Source: DAOUAE01 sp034433795
Lineage (GTDB): Bacteria > Chloroflexota > UBA6077 > FW602-bin22 > DAOUAE01
DNA length: 64,000 nucleotides
NCBI GenBank assembly: GCA_034433795.1
Contig: DAOUAE010000099.1
Location: 22,014 to 86,013, forward strand
Direction: 5' to 3'
The notes under the pieces are model-generated. The model did not search any database and had not been told where the DNA came from. It was given only the letters and a program-made list of their open reading frames with translations. The position numbers and the translations under genes are program-made. This document shows positions 41,563 through 49,525 of the stretch, one piece after another. Every line of letters starts with the position of its first letter. The first letter of the stretch is position 1.

Positions 41563-42483
41563 ATGGGTAGACGTCGCTTCGCGCCTTCACGACTCCTCTG
41601 GCACGAAGCCATGTGGGGATATGTCTTCATATCCCCGTGGTTAGTCGGCTTCGTCCTCTTCACCGCCGGCCCGATGCTGGCTTCCATCGTGCTCAGCCTC
41701 ATGGAGTGGGAGCTCATTGTCCCCCCCACGTTCGTCGGGCTGGGCAATTTTCGGCAGCTAATGGCCGACCGGTATGTCAGTATCTCACTCTATAACACTG
41801 CTTACTATACGTTTCTTTCGGTTCCTCTTCATCTTATCACCGCCTTGATCGCAGCCATCCTGATGAATCAGCGAGTTCGTTTTATATCCTACTATCGCAC
41901 TCTTTACTATCTACCTTCTGTTACACCAGCGGTGGCCAGCGCTCTCCTCTGGTCCTTTGTCTTTAACCCCGACTACGGTTTGGCCAACGCTGTCTTGCAA
42001 ATGTTTGGTCTCCCTGCTCAGGGATGGTTTTTCGATCCGGCTCTGGCCAAACCGACATTCATTCTCGTCAGCTTGTGGAACCTTGGTTCTGCTATGGTGA
42101 TTTTCCTGGCCGGGCTTCAAGGCATTCCGGACACTCTCTACGAAGCCGCAAGTATTGATGGAGCCAACTGGTGGGCCAAGTTCTGGTCTATTACGCTACC
42201 GATGCTCAGCCCGGTAATATTCTTCAATCTGGTTATGGGGATTATCGCTAGTTTTCAGGTTTTCACCGGCGCCTACATCATTACTAATGGTGGACCGGCC
42301 GACGCGACTCTCTTCTATGTTCTTTATCTTTACCGAAATGCTTTTCAATTCTTCCGTATGGGCTATGCTTCGGCTCTAGCGTGGGTCCTCTTTCTTATCA
42401 TCCTTGTATTCACGCTGCTCCAACTTCGTCTAGCCCGCCGGTGGGTCTACTACGAAGGGGAGCTACGTGAGGCCGGGAGGTAG
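41563..42483 (+). CDS. ABC sugar transporter permease, UgpA/MalF-type (cassette 2)
   Basis: A 306-residue permease with six membrane segments and the EAA loop EAASIDGANWWAKFWSITLP. It is strongly similar along its whole length to the permease at 7525 (shared LFTAGPM, SLYNTAYY, YYLPSVTPAVA, MGYASALAWVLF), but its DNA is much lower in GC; for instance 41881-41940 has 27 G or C of 60. It lies 48 bases after the binding protein. Confidence 0.93.
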   Translation: MGRRRFAPSRLLWHEAMWGYVFISPWLVGFVLFTAGPMLASIVLSLMEWELIVPPTFVGLGNFRQLMADRYVSISLYNTAYYTFLSVPLHLITALIAAILMNQRVRFISYYRTLYYLPSVTPAVASALLWSFVFNPDYGLANAVLQMFGLPAQGWFFDPALAKPTFILVSLWNLGSAMVIFLAGLQGIPDTLYEAASIDGANWWAKFWSITLPMLSPVIFFNLVMGIIASFQVFTGAYIITNGGPADATLFYVLYLYRNAFQFFRMGYASALAWVLFLIILVFTLLQLRLARRWVYYEGELREAGR

Positions 42484-42486
42484 ATC

Positions 42487-43368
42487 GTGCTCAACTCAGC
42501 AGTACGAGTCGAACGCTCTTTACTCCTTCGGCGCACCGTCCGCCGTGTGGTGCATACCCTGGTGGTCCACGCTCTCCTTTTAACCGGTGGCGTGATCCTC
42601 CTCGCGCCCTTCGCCTGGCTCATCAGCGGATCGTTAAAGGAGCCTGGGCAGATCTTCGTCCTACCACCTGTATGGATTCCTAACCCTGTCCGTTTCGACA
42701 ACTATCCGCGCGCTTTGACCATTCTCCCTTTTCATCTCTTCTTTCGGAATACTATGATCGTCGCTAGCATGGAGGTCCTTGGCACTGTTCTCTCCTCGAC
42801 CCTGGTTGGCTACGGCTTCGCCCGTCTACGATTTCCTGGCCGGAACTTCCTTTTTGTCTTGCTGCTTTCAACGATGATGCTTCCGTGGATCGTCACGCTC
42901 ATTCCCCGCTTTATTCTCTTCAAGCTGCTCGGCTGGGTAGACACTCTTCTACCGCTCTTTGTCCCTGCCTTTTTCGGCGGTAGCCCCTTCTATATCTTCC
43001 TAACACGGCAATTCTTTATGACCATCCCCTTTGAGATCGAAGAGGCAGCACGCGTAGATGGGGCACATTACTGGCGCATCTGGTGGCAGATTATGCTCCC
43101 ACTCTCCAAACCTCTTCTGGCAACAATCGTCATCTTTACCTTCATTCATGCCTGGAATGACTTTATGGGCCCTCTCGTCTTTCTGAACTCAATGGATCGC
43201 CGAACCGTAGCTCTGGGACTCGCAACTTTCAAAGGGCTTTACTCGACCGAGTGGAACTTAATGATGGCGGCCTCGACAGTGGCCACTCTACCGATTCTTA
43301 TTCTCTTCTTCTTCTGCCAGCGCTACTTTATGCGCGGGATTGTGATGACCGGACTCGCCGGTCGGTAG
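42487..43368 (+). CDS. ABC sugar transporter permease, UgpE/MalG-type (cassette 2)
   Basis: A 293-residue permease with EEAARVDGAHYWRIWWQIMLP as the docking loop. It begins at GTG 42487, three bases after the preceding stop. Its relative in cassette 1 is the gene at 8436 (shared STLMLP/STMMLP, TLIPRFILF, RQFFMT, GLAGR end). Low GC like the rest of the cassette; GC returns to the local norm in the following gene. Confidence 0.93.
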   Translation: MLNSAVRVERSLLLRRTVRRVVHTLVVHALLLTGGVILLAPFAWLISGSLKEPGQIFVLPPVWIPNPVRFDNYPRALTILPFHLFFRNTMIVASMEVLGTVLSSTLVGYGFARLRFPGRNFLFVLLLSTMMLPWIVTLIPRFILFKLLGWVDTLLPLFVPAFFGGSPFYIFLTRQFFMTIPFEIEEAARVDGAHYWRIWWQIMLPLSKPLLATIVIFTFIHAWNDFMGPLVFLNSMDRRTVALGLATFKGLYSTEWNLMMAASTVATLPILILFFFCQRYFMRGIVMTGLAGR

Positions 43369-43402
43369 TCGGCTGCTACACCAGTAATGGATGGAGGAGA
43401 CC

Positions 43403-43846
43403 GTGCGACTCTACGACAGCGGGGAGCAGGCGCTGATCCTGCAGCTGCACCACGGCGATTATCTCCTGGAGAGCATTCGCGAGGCCATCGCCCAGGCCCG
43501 CCTGGACACCGCTATCGTCACCAGCGGCATCGGCTGCCTCAAGCGCGGCGTCATCCACACGGTAGCCACCAACGAGTACCCACCACGTGACGTCTTTCTC
43601 CACCTGGAAGGACCGCTCGAGATCGTCTCGCTGCAGGGGATCATCGCCAACGGCGAGCCTCACCTCCACATCGCCCTCTGGAACTGGCACAACCAGCAGG
43701 GCACCTTCTACGGCGGCCACCTGGAGGAGGGCTGCGAGATCCTGACGCTGGCCGAGATCAGCCTGCTCCGCGTCCCCAACCTCCGGCTGATCCGCCAGCC
43801 CCTGCCTGAGAGCGGCATCCGGGTGATCGTCCCGCGCGAAGGCTAG
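43403..43846 (+). CDS. PPC-domain (DUF296) protein
   Basis: A 147-residue single-domain protein of the plant-and-prokaryote-conserved (PPC/DUF296) family, small trimeric proteins of unknown role in bacteria. Family landmarks are LHHGDYLLESIREAI, VTSGIGCLKRGVIHTV, PLEIVSLQGIIANGEPHLHIAL and YGGHLEEGCEILTLAEISLL. Start taken as GTG 43403 with GGAGGAGA just ahead; the in-frame ATG 43391 lies within that Shine-Dalgarno. It trails the ABC cassette by 34 bases and may be cotranscribed. Its last four bases overlap the convergent epimerase. Confidence 0.85.
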   Translation: MRLYDSGEQALILQLHHGDYLLESIREAIAQARLDTAIVTSGIGCLKRGVIHTVATNEYPPRDVFLHLEGPLEIVSLQGIIANGEPHLHIALWNWHNQQGTFYGGHLEEGCEILTLAEISLLRVPNLRLIRQPLPESGIRVIVPREG

Positions 43847-44790
43847 CGACCACCGGCCGCCAGCTCCAGTTCGGCCAGGAACGCATCGATCATCCGGGGA
43901 AGCGGATACTCCACCCGCCAGCCCAGGTCGCGCTCGGCCCGCCGACAGTCCTGGACCACGTACCGCCAGCGGCGGACGACCTGGCGAACTGTCTCTCGTG
44001 GCTCGAAGGTGATCCGGGCCGACGGAATCCGCTCCCGGATCAGGCGGGCCAGTTCGCCCGCTGTCACCTGCCCGGCGCCGAAGTTGTAGATGCGCGCCGG
44101 CACCGTCTCAGCCCGGGCCAGCCGCCAGAGCCCCTCGACGATGTCCCGGTGGTAAATAATCGGGCTGGCGTCCTCCGGCAGCAGCGGACAGACGTACGGC
44201 TCTCCGCGGGCGGCCGCCTCGACCATCTGGGCGGCAAAGCCCCCTGCCGCCCCCCAGGTTCGCCCCGGTCCCAGGACCGCCGCCGGCCGGGCGATGCGCG
44301 CGTCCAGGCCGTAGCGCCGGTGGTAGTACAGGCACCAGGCTTCGCCGGTAGCCTTCTGCATCCCATAGGCGCTGTACGGCTGGAGCGGCACATCTTCCGT
44401 GAGCGGCGGCACCGGCTCCACGGCATCGTAGACGGCGGCGCTGCTGGTGAAGACAAAGCGCCGGACACCAACCCGTCGCGATCCCTCCAACGCCAGAAAG
44501 GTCCCCACCACGTTCACCAGAAACGCCCGCACCGGCTCGATCTCGGCCTCTTCGGAGAGCAGAGCGGCCAGATGGACCACCACCTCCGGCTGAACCGCAG
44601 TCAGGACCGCCCAGAACCGCTCCTGGTCGGTGAGGTCCACCTCCTGGTAGGCCACCCGGTCGCCGAGACGCGCCCGCACCGTCGGGGCGAAAAACCGGTC
44701 GAGGACCACGACCTCTTCGCCCGCCGCGATCAACCGCTCGGCCAGCCGGACCCCGAGAAAGCCTCCACCACCGGTGATAAGATAGCGCAT
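43843..44790 (-). CDS. NAD-dependent epimerase/dehydratase (extended SDR)
   Basis: A 315-residue nucleotide-sugar-type epimerase or dehydratase. NAD site MRYLITGGGGFLGVRLAERL, VVHLAAL, catalytic FTSSAAVYD and Tyr-x3-Lys in YSAYGMQK, and substrate-side PAAVLGPGRTWG. The chain lacks any signal for membrane location. Upstream 41 bases to the VIT gene in the same orientation leave room for a short promoter, but none is clear. Substrate unknown; UDP- or dTDP-sugars are typical. Confidence 0.9.
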   Translation of the reverse strand: MRYLITGGGGFLGVRLAERLIAAGEEVVVLDRFFAPTVRARLGDRVAYQEVDLTDQERFWAVLTAVQPEVVVHLAALLSEEAEIEPVRAFLVNVVGTFLALEGSRRVGVRRFVFTSSAAVYDAVEPVPPLTEDVPLQPYSAYGMQKATGEAWCLYYHRRYGLDARIARPAAVLGPGRTWGAAGGFAAQMVEAAARGEPYVCPLLPEDASPIIYHRDIVEGLWRLARAETVPARIYNFGAGQVTAGELARLIRERIPSARITFEPRETVRQVVRRWRYVVQDCRRAERDLGWRVEYPLPRMIDAFLAELELAAGGR

Positions 44791-44831
44791 CGCACCTCCT
44801 CAGCCCGAACTGTCGAAACCCCGTCCACTCT

Positions 44832-45356
44832 TCAGGCGTGACCCAGGAGAAAGGCCGAGGCCACCACCAGCCCGCCGCCGACGGTCACGTGCAGGAACGA
44901 ACGCAGCAGGGGAACACCCATAAACCGGTGACGGATCAGGGCGATGACCACCAGTTCGACCGCCACCACCACCGAGGCCAGCGTCAGCGCCAGGACGTAG
45001 TGCGGGATGAGGAAGGGCAGGGTGTGCAGAACCCCCCCGATAAAGGTGGCGATGCCGGTGATCGCTCCCCGCTGGACCGGGTGTCCCCGGCCGGTCAACT
45101 CCCCGGTGTCAGAGAGCCCCTCGGCGAACCCCATGCTGATCCCGGCCCCCAGCGCCGAGGCCACCCCGACGATGAAGGCGGTGTGGGGATTGCCGGTGGC
45201 GATGGCCGTGGCGAACAGCGGCGCCAGCGTCGAGACCGAGCCATCGACCAACCCGATCAGAGCCGGCTGGACCACCTGGAGGAGAAAGGCCCGCTCCGCC
45301 GGCGCCATCCGCTCCGAAACCAGAGACAAGGCCTGACGCTCCGGGGCGTGGTCCAT
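44832..45356 (-). CDS. VIT1/CCC1-family metal transporter
   Basis: A 174-residue membrane protein of the VIT/CCC1 iron and manganese transporter family. It contains VQPALIGLVDGSVSTLAPLFATAIATG-like helices (listed in parts: PALIGLVDGSVSTL; APLFATAIATGN), ALGAGISMGFAEGLSDTG with conserved acidic residues, and three further hydrophobic segments to the C-terminus. It is shorter than eukaryotic VIT1 and lacks the cytosolic metal-binding insert. It follows the Fur-type gene by three bases, which ties it to metal homeostasis. Confidence 0.85.
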   Translation of the reverse strand: MDHAPERQALSLVSERMAPAERAFLLQVVQPALIGLVDGSVSTLAPLFATAIATGNPHTAFIVGVASALGAGISMGFAEGLSDTGELTGRGHPVQRGAITGIATFIGGVLHTLPFLIPHYVLALTLASVVVAVELVVIALIRHRFMGVPLLRSFLHVTVGGGLVVASAFLLGHA

Positions 45357-45359
45357 CGC

Positions 45360-45782
45360 TCACTCCCCCCGCTCGCGGTGATCGGCCACCTGACAGGCCG
45401 GGCACAGACCGGTGAAGCGAAGATCACACCCGCTCAGAGTGAAGGCCGTGGTCCGCTGGACCTGGGCCAGCACCTCGCCCAGCGCCGGCAGGTCCACGTC
45501 CTGCACCCGGCCACAGCGCTGGCAGACCACGTGAGCGTGTGGCTCCAGGCGCCGATCAAACCGGGCCGGCCCCTCGCCCCACTCCAGCCGGCGCACCAGC
45601 CCCATTGCCACCAGCCGGTTCAGGGCGTTGTAGATCGTGGCGTAGGAGAGCGGCTGGGAGCGGGCACGGGCCTCCTGATAGACCTCGGCCGCCGTCAGGT
45701 GCCGGCCGCTCTCCTCCAGAATGCGCAGCACCAGACGCCGGGCCGGGGTCAGACGCGGTCGCGGGACCATCGAGAGCACCAT
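45360..45782 (-). CDS. Fur-family (Fur/PerR-like) metalloregulator
   Basis: A 140-residue Fur-family repressor. The winged helix is LTPARRLVLRILEESGRHLTAAEVY then SYATIYNALNRLVAMGLV; the metal region has HAHVVCQRCGRVQDV and a second Cys pair in GLCPACQVADH, the structural zinc site. It heads a two-gene operon with a VIT/CCC1 transporter. ATG 45782 is chosen; TTG 45788 and ATG 45770 are alternatives, and none has a good Shine-Dalgarno. Two operator-like palindromes lie between the promoter and the start, pointing to self-repression. Metal (Fe, Mn or peroxide sensing) is unresolved. Confidence 0.92.
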   Translation of the reverse strand: MVLSMVPRPRLTPARRLVLRILEESGRHLTAAEVYQEARARSQPLSYATIYNALNRLVAMGLVRRLEWGEGPARFDRRLEPHAHVVCQRCGRVQDVDLPALGEVLAQVQRTTAFTLSGCDLRFTGLCPACQVADHRERGE

Positions 45783-45787
45783 AATCA

Positions 45788-45810
45788 AGAACGATTCTAA
45801 GAATTATTCT
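45788..45810 (-). promoter_or_regulatory. Tandem Fur/PerR-type operator
   Basis: Two copies of an 11-base palindrome of form AGAAYNATTCT: AGAACGATTCT (45788-45798) and AGAATTATTCT (45800-45810), 12 bases apart. The junction forms a further palindrome ATTCTAAGAAT (45794-45804). They span about +1 to +24 of the fur transcript and resemble a PerR/Fur box. Confidence 0.75.
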
Positions 45811-45817
45811 GGCTAAG

Positions 45818-45846
45818 AGTATACCGGCCGCGCTTGCTCCTGGCAA
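45818..45846 (-). promoter_or_regulatory. Promoter of fur-VIT operon
   Basis: Minus strand: TTGCCA (45841-45846), 17 bases, TATACT (45818-45823). Start near 45811, right at the operator edge. Confidence 0.75.
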
Positions 45847-45990
45847 GCCCCGCGCTCGCCGGCCTCTCCCCCGACCACGGTCTCCCGCCGCGCCGGCCGC
45901 CTCTCTGGTCTCCCCAGGCTCTCCAGGTCCGACGGTCCCGGCCGACCGTGCCCGATCTCCCTCCTCCCGGGCAAAGCGGTCGACACGGGC

Positions 45991-46851
45991 TCAGGCCCCG
46001 ACCGCCTGCCGCAGGTGCCGCAGGGCGATGAGCAGCCCCTGCTCCTCCAGGGCATCGCGGTAGACCGGGTCGTGCCGGCCCTCGATATCCAGATTCCCCC
46101 GGTAGCCGTTCTCGACCAGCGCCGAGGCCAGCCGGGCCCAGTTGACCTCGCCCAGACCCGGCATGCGGTGGCGGACCGCCCCCTCTTCGAAGATACCGTT
46201 CCGGCGGACGTTGCGCCAGCAGACCTCGGCATCTTTGGCGTGGACGTGGAAGATCCGGGACCCGTAGTGATAGACGACCTCCAGATAGTCGATGAGCAGG
46301 CAGACCAGATGCGAGGGGTCGTACTCCAGCCCCAGCGCCGGCGAGGGCACCGCGTCGAACATGAGCTCCCAGGCCACCGGCGTGTAGGCGATGTTGATCC
46401 CCCGGAAGGGGAAGGAGTGGAACATCGGGCAGTTTTCGAAGGCGATCCTCACCCCCAGGTCCTCGGCCTCCCGGGCCAGCGGAGCGAAAAACTCTTTGAA
46501 GGCGGGGATATTGTCCGCGATACTGCGCTCAGGGTCGCGGCCCGCAAAGGTGCCGACGACCGTGGTGCCCAGTTTGGGCGCCAGCCGGAGGAGCCCCCGC
46601 AGGAACTCCTGCCGCTCGGCCCGCCTGGCCGGGTCAGGGTCGAGGTTGTTGCCGTAGTAGCCCAGGGCCGAGAGTTCGATCCCCAGCTCCTGCAGCCGGT
46701 CGCGCACCCGCTTGATGGTGTCGTCGGTGACCAGACGGGGGTCAAGCAGGCCACCGGGACGAACGACGATCTGACAACTCTGGAAGCCGTGTCGGTGCAG
46801 GAAGGCGAACTCGGCCTCCGAGGCCTCGTAGATGAGCAGTCCGATTTTCAC
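45991..46851 (-). CDS. Sugar phosphate isomerase/epimerase family protein
   Basis: A 286-residue TIM-barrel of the xylose-isomerase-like (AP endonuclease 2) family. Metal-binding residues sit in VRIAFENCPMFHSFP (Glu), LGLEYDPSHLVCL (Asp-x-x-His), RIFHVHAKDAE (His) and GNLDIEGRHDPV (Glu). Such enzymes isomerise or epimerise keto- or inositol sugars; the substrate is unknown. Promoter at 46890-46918. It does not form an operon with its neighbours. Confidence 0.88.
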   Translation of the reverse strand: MKIGLLIYEASEAEFAFLHRHGFQSCQIVVRPGGLLDPRLVTDDTIKRVRDRLQELGIELSALGYYGNNLDPDPARRAERQEFLRGLLRLAPKLGTTVVGTFAGRDPERSIADNIPAFKEFFAPLAREAEDLGVRIAFENCPMFHSFPFRGINIAYTPVAWELMFDAVPSPALGLEYDPSHLVCLLIDYLEVVYHYGSRIFHVHAKDAEVCWRNVRRNGIFEEGAVRHRMPGLGEVNWARLASALVENGYRGNLDIEGRHDPVYRDALEEQGLLIALRHLRQAVGA

Positions 46852-46889
46852 CGTCCCTCTCCCGCCAGCAACAGTCTCGCCGCGACCCT

Positions 46890-46918
46890 ATTGTAGCGCG
46901 GGCGAGGGCCGGTGGGAA
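46890..46918 (-). promoter_or_regulatory. Promoter of isomerase gene
   Basis: Minus strand: TTCCCA (46913-46918), 17 bases, TACAAT (46890-46895). The -35 is only fair. Confidence 0.5.
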
Positions 46919-46934
46919 CGCGGGGAAACGGCGC

Positions 46935-47231
46935 TCAGAACAGACGGCCGCGCTGCCGACTGCGCCGGCCGTGCCGCCAGCGCGCGGTCCGGTGGTAGCG
47001 GTGGCGCGGTGTCGCCACCGGCTGCTCCACCAGGGCGTAGTCCCGCCCCCGAAAGGTGATGACCCAGTAGCCATCGCGCTGGATCGCCCCGTGGGCCTGG
47101 AGATCGCCGGCCGAGAGCCGCCGGCCGATGAACTCCTCGACCAGGGCCTTCGGCACCGCCAGCGGCGTCGGTCCGTGGAATCCGGCGGGCCGTCCCCAGG
47201 GGTAGATCGCGCGCACAACGAGATGCTCCAT
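46935..47231 (-). CDS. Hypothetical protein
   Basis: A 98-residue protein with a long Shine-Dalgarno (GGAGGGGGAG) before ATG 47231. The first 70 residues look like a small folded domain (HLVVRAIYPWG, PKALVEEFIGRRLSAGDL, AIQRDGYWVITFRGRDYALVEQ), and the C-terminus is a basic tail (RWRHGRRSRQRGRLF). No family is recognised. It is divergent from 47347, with a 115-base gap that shows no obvious strong promoter. Confidence 0.55.
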   Translation of the reverse strand: MEHLVVRAIYPWGRPAGFHGPTPLAVPKALVEEFIGRRLSAGDLQAHGAIQRDGYWVITFRGRDYALVEQPVATPRHRYHRTARWRHGRRSRQRGRLF

Positions 47232-47346
47232 CGCTCCCCCCTCCGGCTCTCCACCCCGGCTGGCTGCAGGCTCCGTGCCAGCGAGCACCATCTCCCTGGC
47301 ACGCTCTCTGCCGGCCAGCGCGGTTGAGACCCTGGCGGAGGCGGCC

Positions 47347-47679
47347 ATGGCCCAGCTGACCGACTACATCCACCGCCCGGACCTGCGGACGATCGAGAGC
47401 CGCAACGACGTCATCCGGCTCAACCGCTTCCTGCGCACCCAGCTGCCCCTGGCCCGGACACCGGCCGAACTGACCGCCCTGGTCCGCCGGGCCCACCATC
47501 TCTGCGCCCTGCTCTACGGCCCGCTGGCCCGGCAGCACTGGACCAAGGGCGAACTCAACCGTCTGCAACAGCGAGCGCTCGTGGAGAACCGCCGGACCGT
47601 CGCTCTGGCCAACCAGATCGCCCGCGACAACGGCTGGGACCTGACCTACGAGCCCTGGGACCAGTTATCCACGTGGTGA
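47347..47679 (+). CDS. Hypothetical helical protein
   Basis: A 110-residue largely helical protein (NDVIRLNRFLRTQLPLARTP, ELTALVRRAHHLCALLYGPL, LQQRALVENRRTVALANQIARDN). ATG 47347 is preceded by GGAGG at a spacing of six. No family is recognised. The last 15 bases overlap the convergent aminotransferase gene. Confidence 0.55.
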   Translation: MAQLTDYIHRPDLRTIESRNDVIRLNRFLRTQLPLARTPAELTALVRRAHHLCALLYGPLARQHWTKGELNRLQQRALVENRRTVALANQIARDNGWDLTYEPWDQLSTW

Positions 47680-49038
47680 GGCCACCCGATCGGGGGCCAG
47701 AGCGGCCAGCGCCCGCTCAAAGCGGGCCACCGTTTCGTCGATCTCCTCGGCCGTGACGTTGAGCGGCGGCAGGAACCGGATGGCCGACGTCCCAGCGCCC
47801 AGGAGAATAAGGTGGCCGTGGCGGACGCAGAGCCGCAGGACCTCGTCGCGCAGAGCGGGCGCCGGGACCTCGGGCCGGGCCGGATCCACGATCTCGACCC
47901 CAACCATCAGCCCGCGTCCCCGAACTTCGCCGATCCACGGAGAGGAGGCCGCAAGACGCCGGAGCCCGGCCATCAGCCGCTCACCCATGCGGGCAGCGTT
48001 CTCCAGCAGCCCCAGCCGCTCGATCTCGCGCAGGAGAAAGAGGGTGAGGAGCGCCTGGGGCGGCTCGGCGGCGAACGTCTCGGAGTGACGCCCCCCGCGC
48101 TGGAAGAGCGGGCTCCGCCCGATGACCGCCCCGAACGGCCGCCCCACCCCCAGGGCCTTGGCCGTACAGAGGGCGTCGGGCACCACCCCACTGTGCTCGA
48201 TCGCCCACCAGCGGCCGGTGCGCCCCAGCCCGGTCTGGACCTCGTCGACGATGAGCCAGGCCCCGTAGGCGTCGGCGACCGCGCGCAGCCCCCGGAGGAA
48301 ACTGTCCGGCGGCACGATGATCCCGCCCTCGCCGGCGATGGGCTCGACCACAATGGCGGCGATGTCGGTCCCCTCCTGCTCGATGGCCAGCCGGACCTCC
48401 TCGGCGCACCGCCACCCCCACTCCTCAGCGGAGAGACCGGCCGGGCGGCGGGCGGTCTCCGGATAGGGCAGACGGATGACCGGCAGGGCCTGAGGGAAGA
48501 GATTGCGCTGGACCGCCTTGCCGGCCGTCAGCGCCAGGGCGTAGCCGGTGCGTCCGTGAAAAGCCGGCCGGAAGGCCACGAACCGGGTCCGGCCGGTGTT
48601 CTCGATAGCCGCCTTGACCGCGCTCTCGACCGCCCGGGCACCGCTGGTGGTGAAGAAGACCTGTTTGGGGAAATCGCCCGGCGTCAGGGCGATCAGGCGC
48701 TCGGCCAGCAGCGTCTGGGGAATGTGGTCGAAATCCTGGCCCGGCAGCTCCTCCAGGATGTGGGCTAGGGTCTGCTCGAAGGCCACCAGCGGCGGATAGC
48801 GCCAGCCCAGGGCGCGGACCGCCACCCCGCTGGTCATATCCAGGTAGCGGGTTCCTTCGAGGTCGTAGACCCAGCAGCCCTCGCCCCGGCTGTGGTCCAG
48901 AACCGGATAGATCTCACGGGCCTGAGTGCTGGCGGCGATGACCTCAGCCGAACGGGCCAGCCAGTAGGCGCTGGTCAGCGGGCGCGTGCGGAAGCCCGGG
49001 ACCAGGCTCTCCAGAAGGTCCAGATCGCTCTCGCGCAT
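47665..49038 (-). CDS. Class-III aminotransferase (acetylornithine/4-aminobutyrate type)
   Basis: A 457-residue PLP-dependent aminotransferase. Motifs: YLDMTSGVAVRALGWRYP, FFTTSGARAVESAVKAAI, FHGRTGYALALTAGK, WLIVDEVQTGLGRTGRWWA and the PLP Lys in CTAKALGVGRPFGAVIG. Acceptors such as 2-oxoglutarate with GABA, ornithine or beta-alanine are usual; none can be picked. The frame extends upstream to 49944, but ATG 49038 fits homologues and a TATAAT box lies 37 bases upstream (49075-49080). Confidence 0.9.
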   Translation of the reverse strand: MRESDLDLLESLVPGFRTRPLTSAYWLARSAEVIAASTQAREIYPVLDHSRGEGCWVYDLEGTRYLDMTSGVAVRALGWRYPPLVAFEQTLAHILEELPGQDFDHIPQTLLAERLIALTPGDFPKQVFFTTSGARAVESAVKAAIENTGRTRFVAFRPAFHGRTGYALALTAGKAVQRNLFPQALPVIRLPYPETARRPAGLSAEEWGWRCAEEVRLAIEQEGTDIAAIVVEPIAGEGGIIVPPDSFLRGLRAVADAYGAWLIVDEVQTGLGRTGRWWAIEHSGVVPDALCTAKALGVGRPFGAVIGRSPLFQRGGRHSETFAAEPPQALLTLFLLREIERLGLLENAARMGERLMAGLRRLAASSPWIGEVRGRGLMVGVEIVDPARPEVPAPALRDEVLRLCVRHGHLILLGAGTSAIRFLPPLNVTAEEIDETVARFERALAALAPDRVASPRG

Positions 49039-49148
49039 CCTTGTTCTTCTGCTCCCCGGCAAAATCCTCGCCTTATTATAGCCGGTGTCGCCGGCGGACG
49101 ACGGCCGATGTCGGAGAATTTCGGACAGAGAATCCCCAACGCTCCCGA

Positions 49149-49272
49149 TTGACCAACCGCCCTGCGCCACCCCATACTGACAGTGCGCGGCCGATCCGGC
49201 CGCCAGCGACAACTCAATACCGGTTCCCAGACCGGCGCGGGAAGTGGGGGGCTCGCGCCGGTCTCGCTTTTT
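49149..49272 (+). ncRNA. Candidate small RNA (promoter plus terminator, no ORF)
   Basis: Promoter TTGACC (49149-49154), 18 bases, CATACT (49173-49178); predicted RNA about 49185-49272. It can fold a 7-base hairpin (GCGGCCG-ATC-CGGCCGC, about 49187-49203) and ends in a terminator hairpin followed by CGCTTTTT. No start codon with a Shine-Dalgarno occurs in it. It does not match the 4.5S, 6S or tmRNA cores that I would recognise. Confidence 0.35.
49229..49272 (+). terminator. Intrinsic terminator in non-coding region
   Basis: 11-base perfect stem AGACCGGCGCG (49229-49239) with CGCGCCGGTCT (49254-49264), 14-base loop, followed by CGCTTTTT. No protein gene ends upstream of it on this strand. Confidence 0.6.
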
Positions 49273-49436
49273 CCGGCCGCGACCGCAGCTCCCCGTCCAT
49301 CTGCGCCCACGGCACTGAGGGACGTGATCCCTCGTCTCTCGGTGATCCCCTCCCACAAGCCAGACGCTGGTCATCTGACCACGCCAGTTTGCGCCCCCCT
49401 CACCCAAAAGGGCTAGGGAAAATACGCCGAACATCC

Positions 49437-49466
49437 TTGACGGGGCCGTTAAAGCGTCGTTATAAT
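49437..49466 (+). promoter_or_regulatory. Promoter of LysM-NlpC/P60 gene
   Basis: TTGACG (49437-49442), 18 bases, TATAAT (49461-49466). Start near 49473. Confidence 0.8.
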
Positions 49467-49525
49467 CGGCGCCGGTGTCCGCTCCGGCGGGCGGTTGGCC
49501 GAACCCCTGTTGAGGAGGTGCGTCC

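Larger units (their letters stand above)
49039..49525. other. 487-base non-coding divergent region
   Basis: Contains the -10 (TATAAT, 49075-49080, minus) of the aminotransferase, a plus-strand promoter-terminator pair (49149-49272) with no gene between, and the promoter (49437-49466) of the LysM-NlpC gene. From 49273 to 49436 I see only a short hairpin GAGGGA/TCCCTC (about 49317-49333). Confidence 0.6.
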
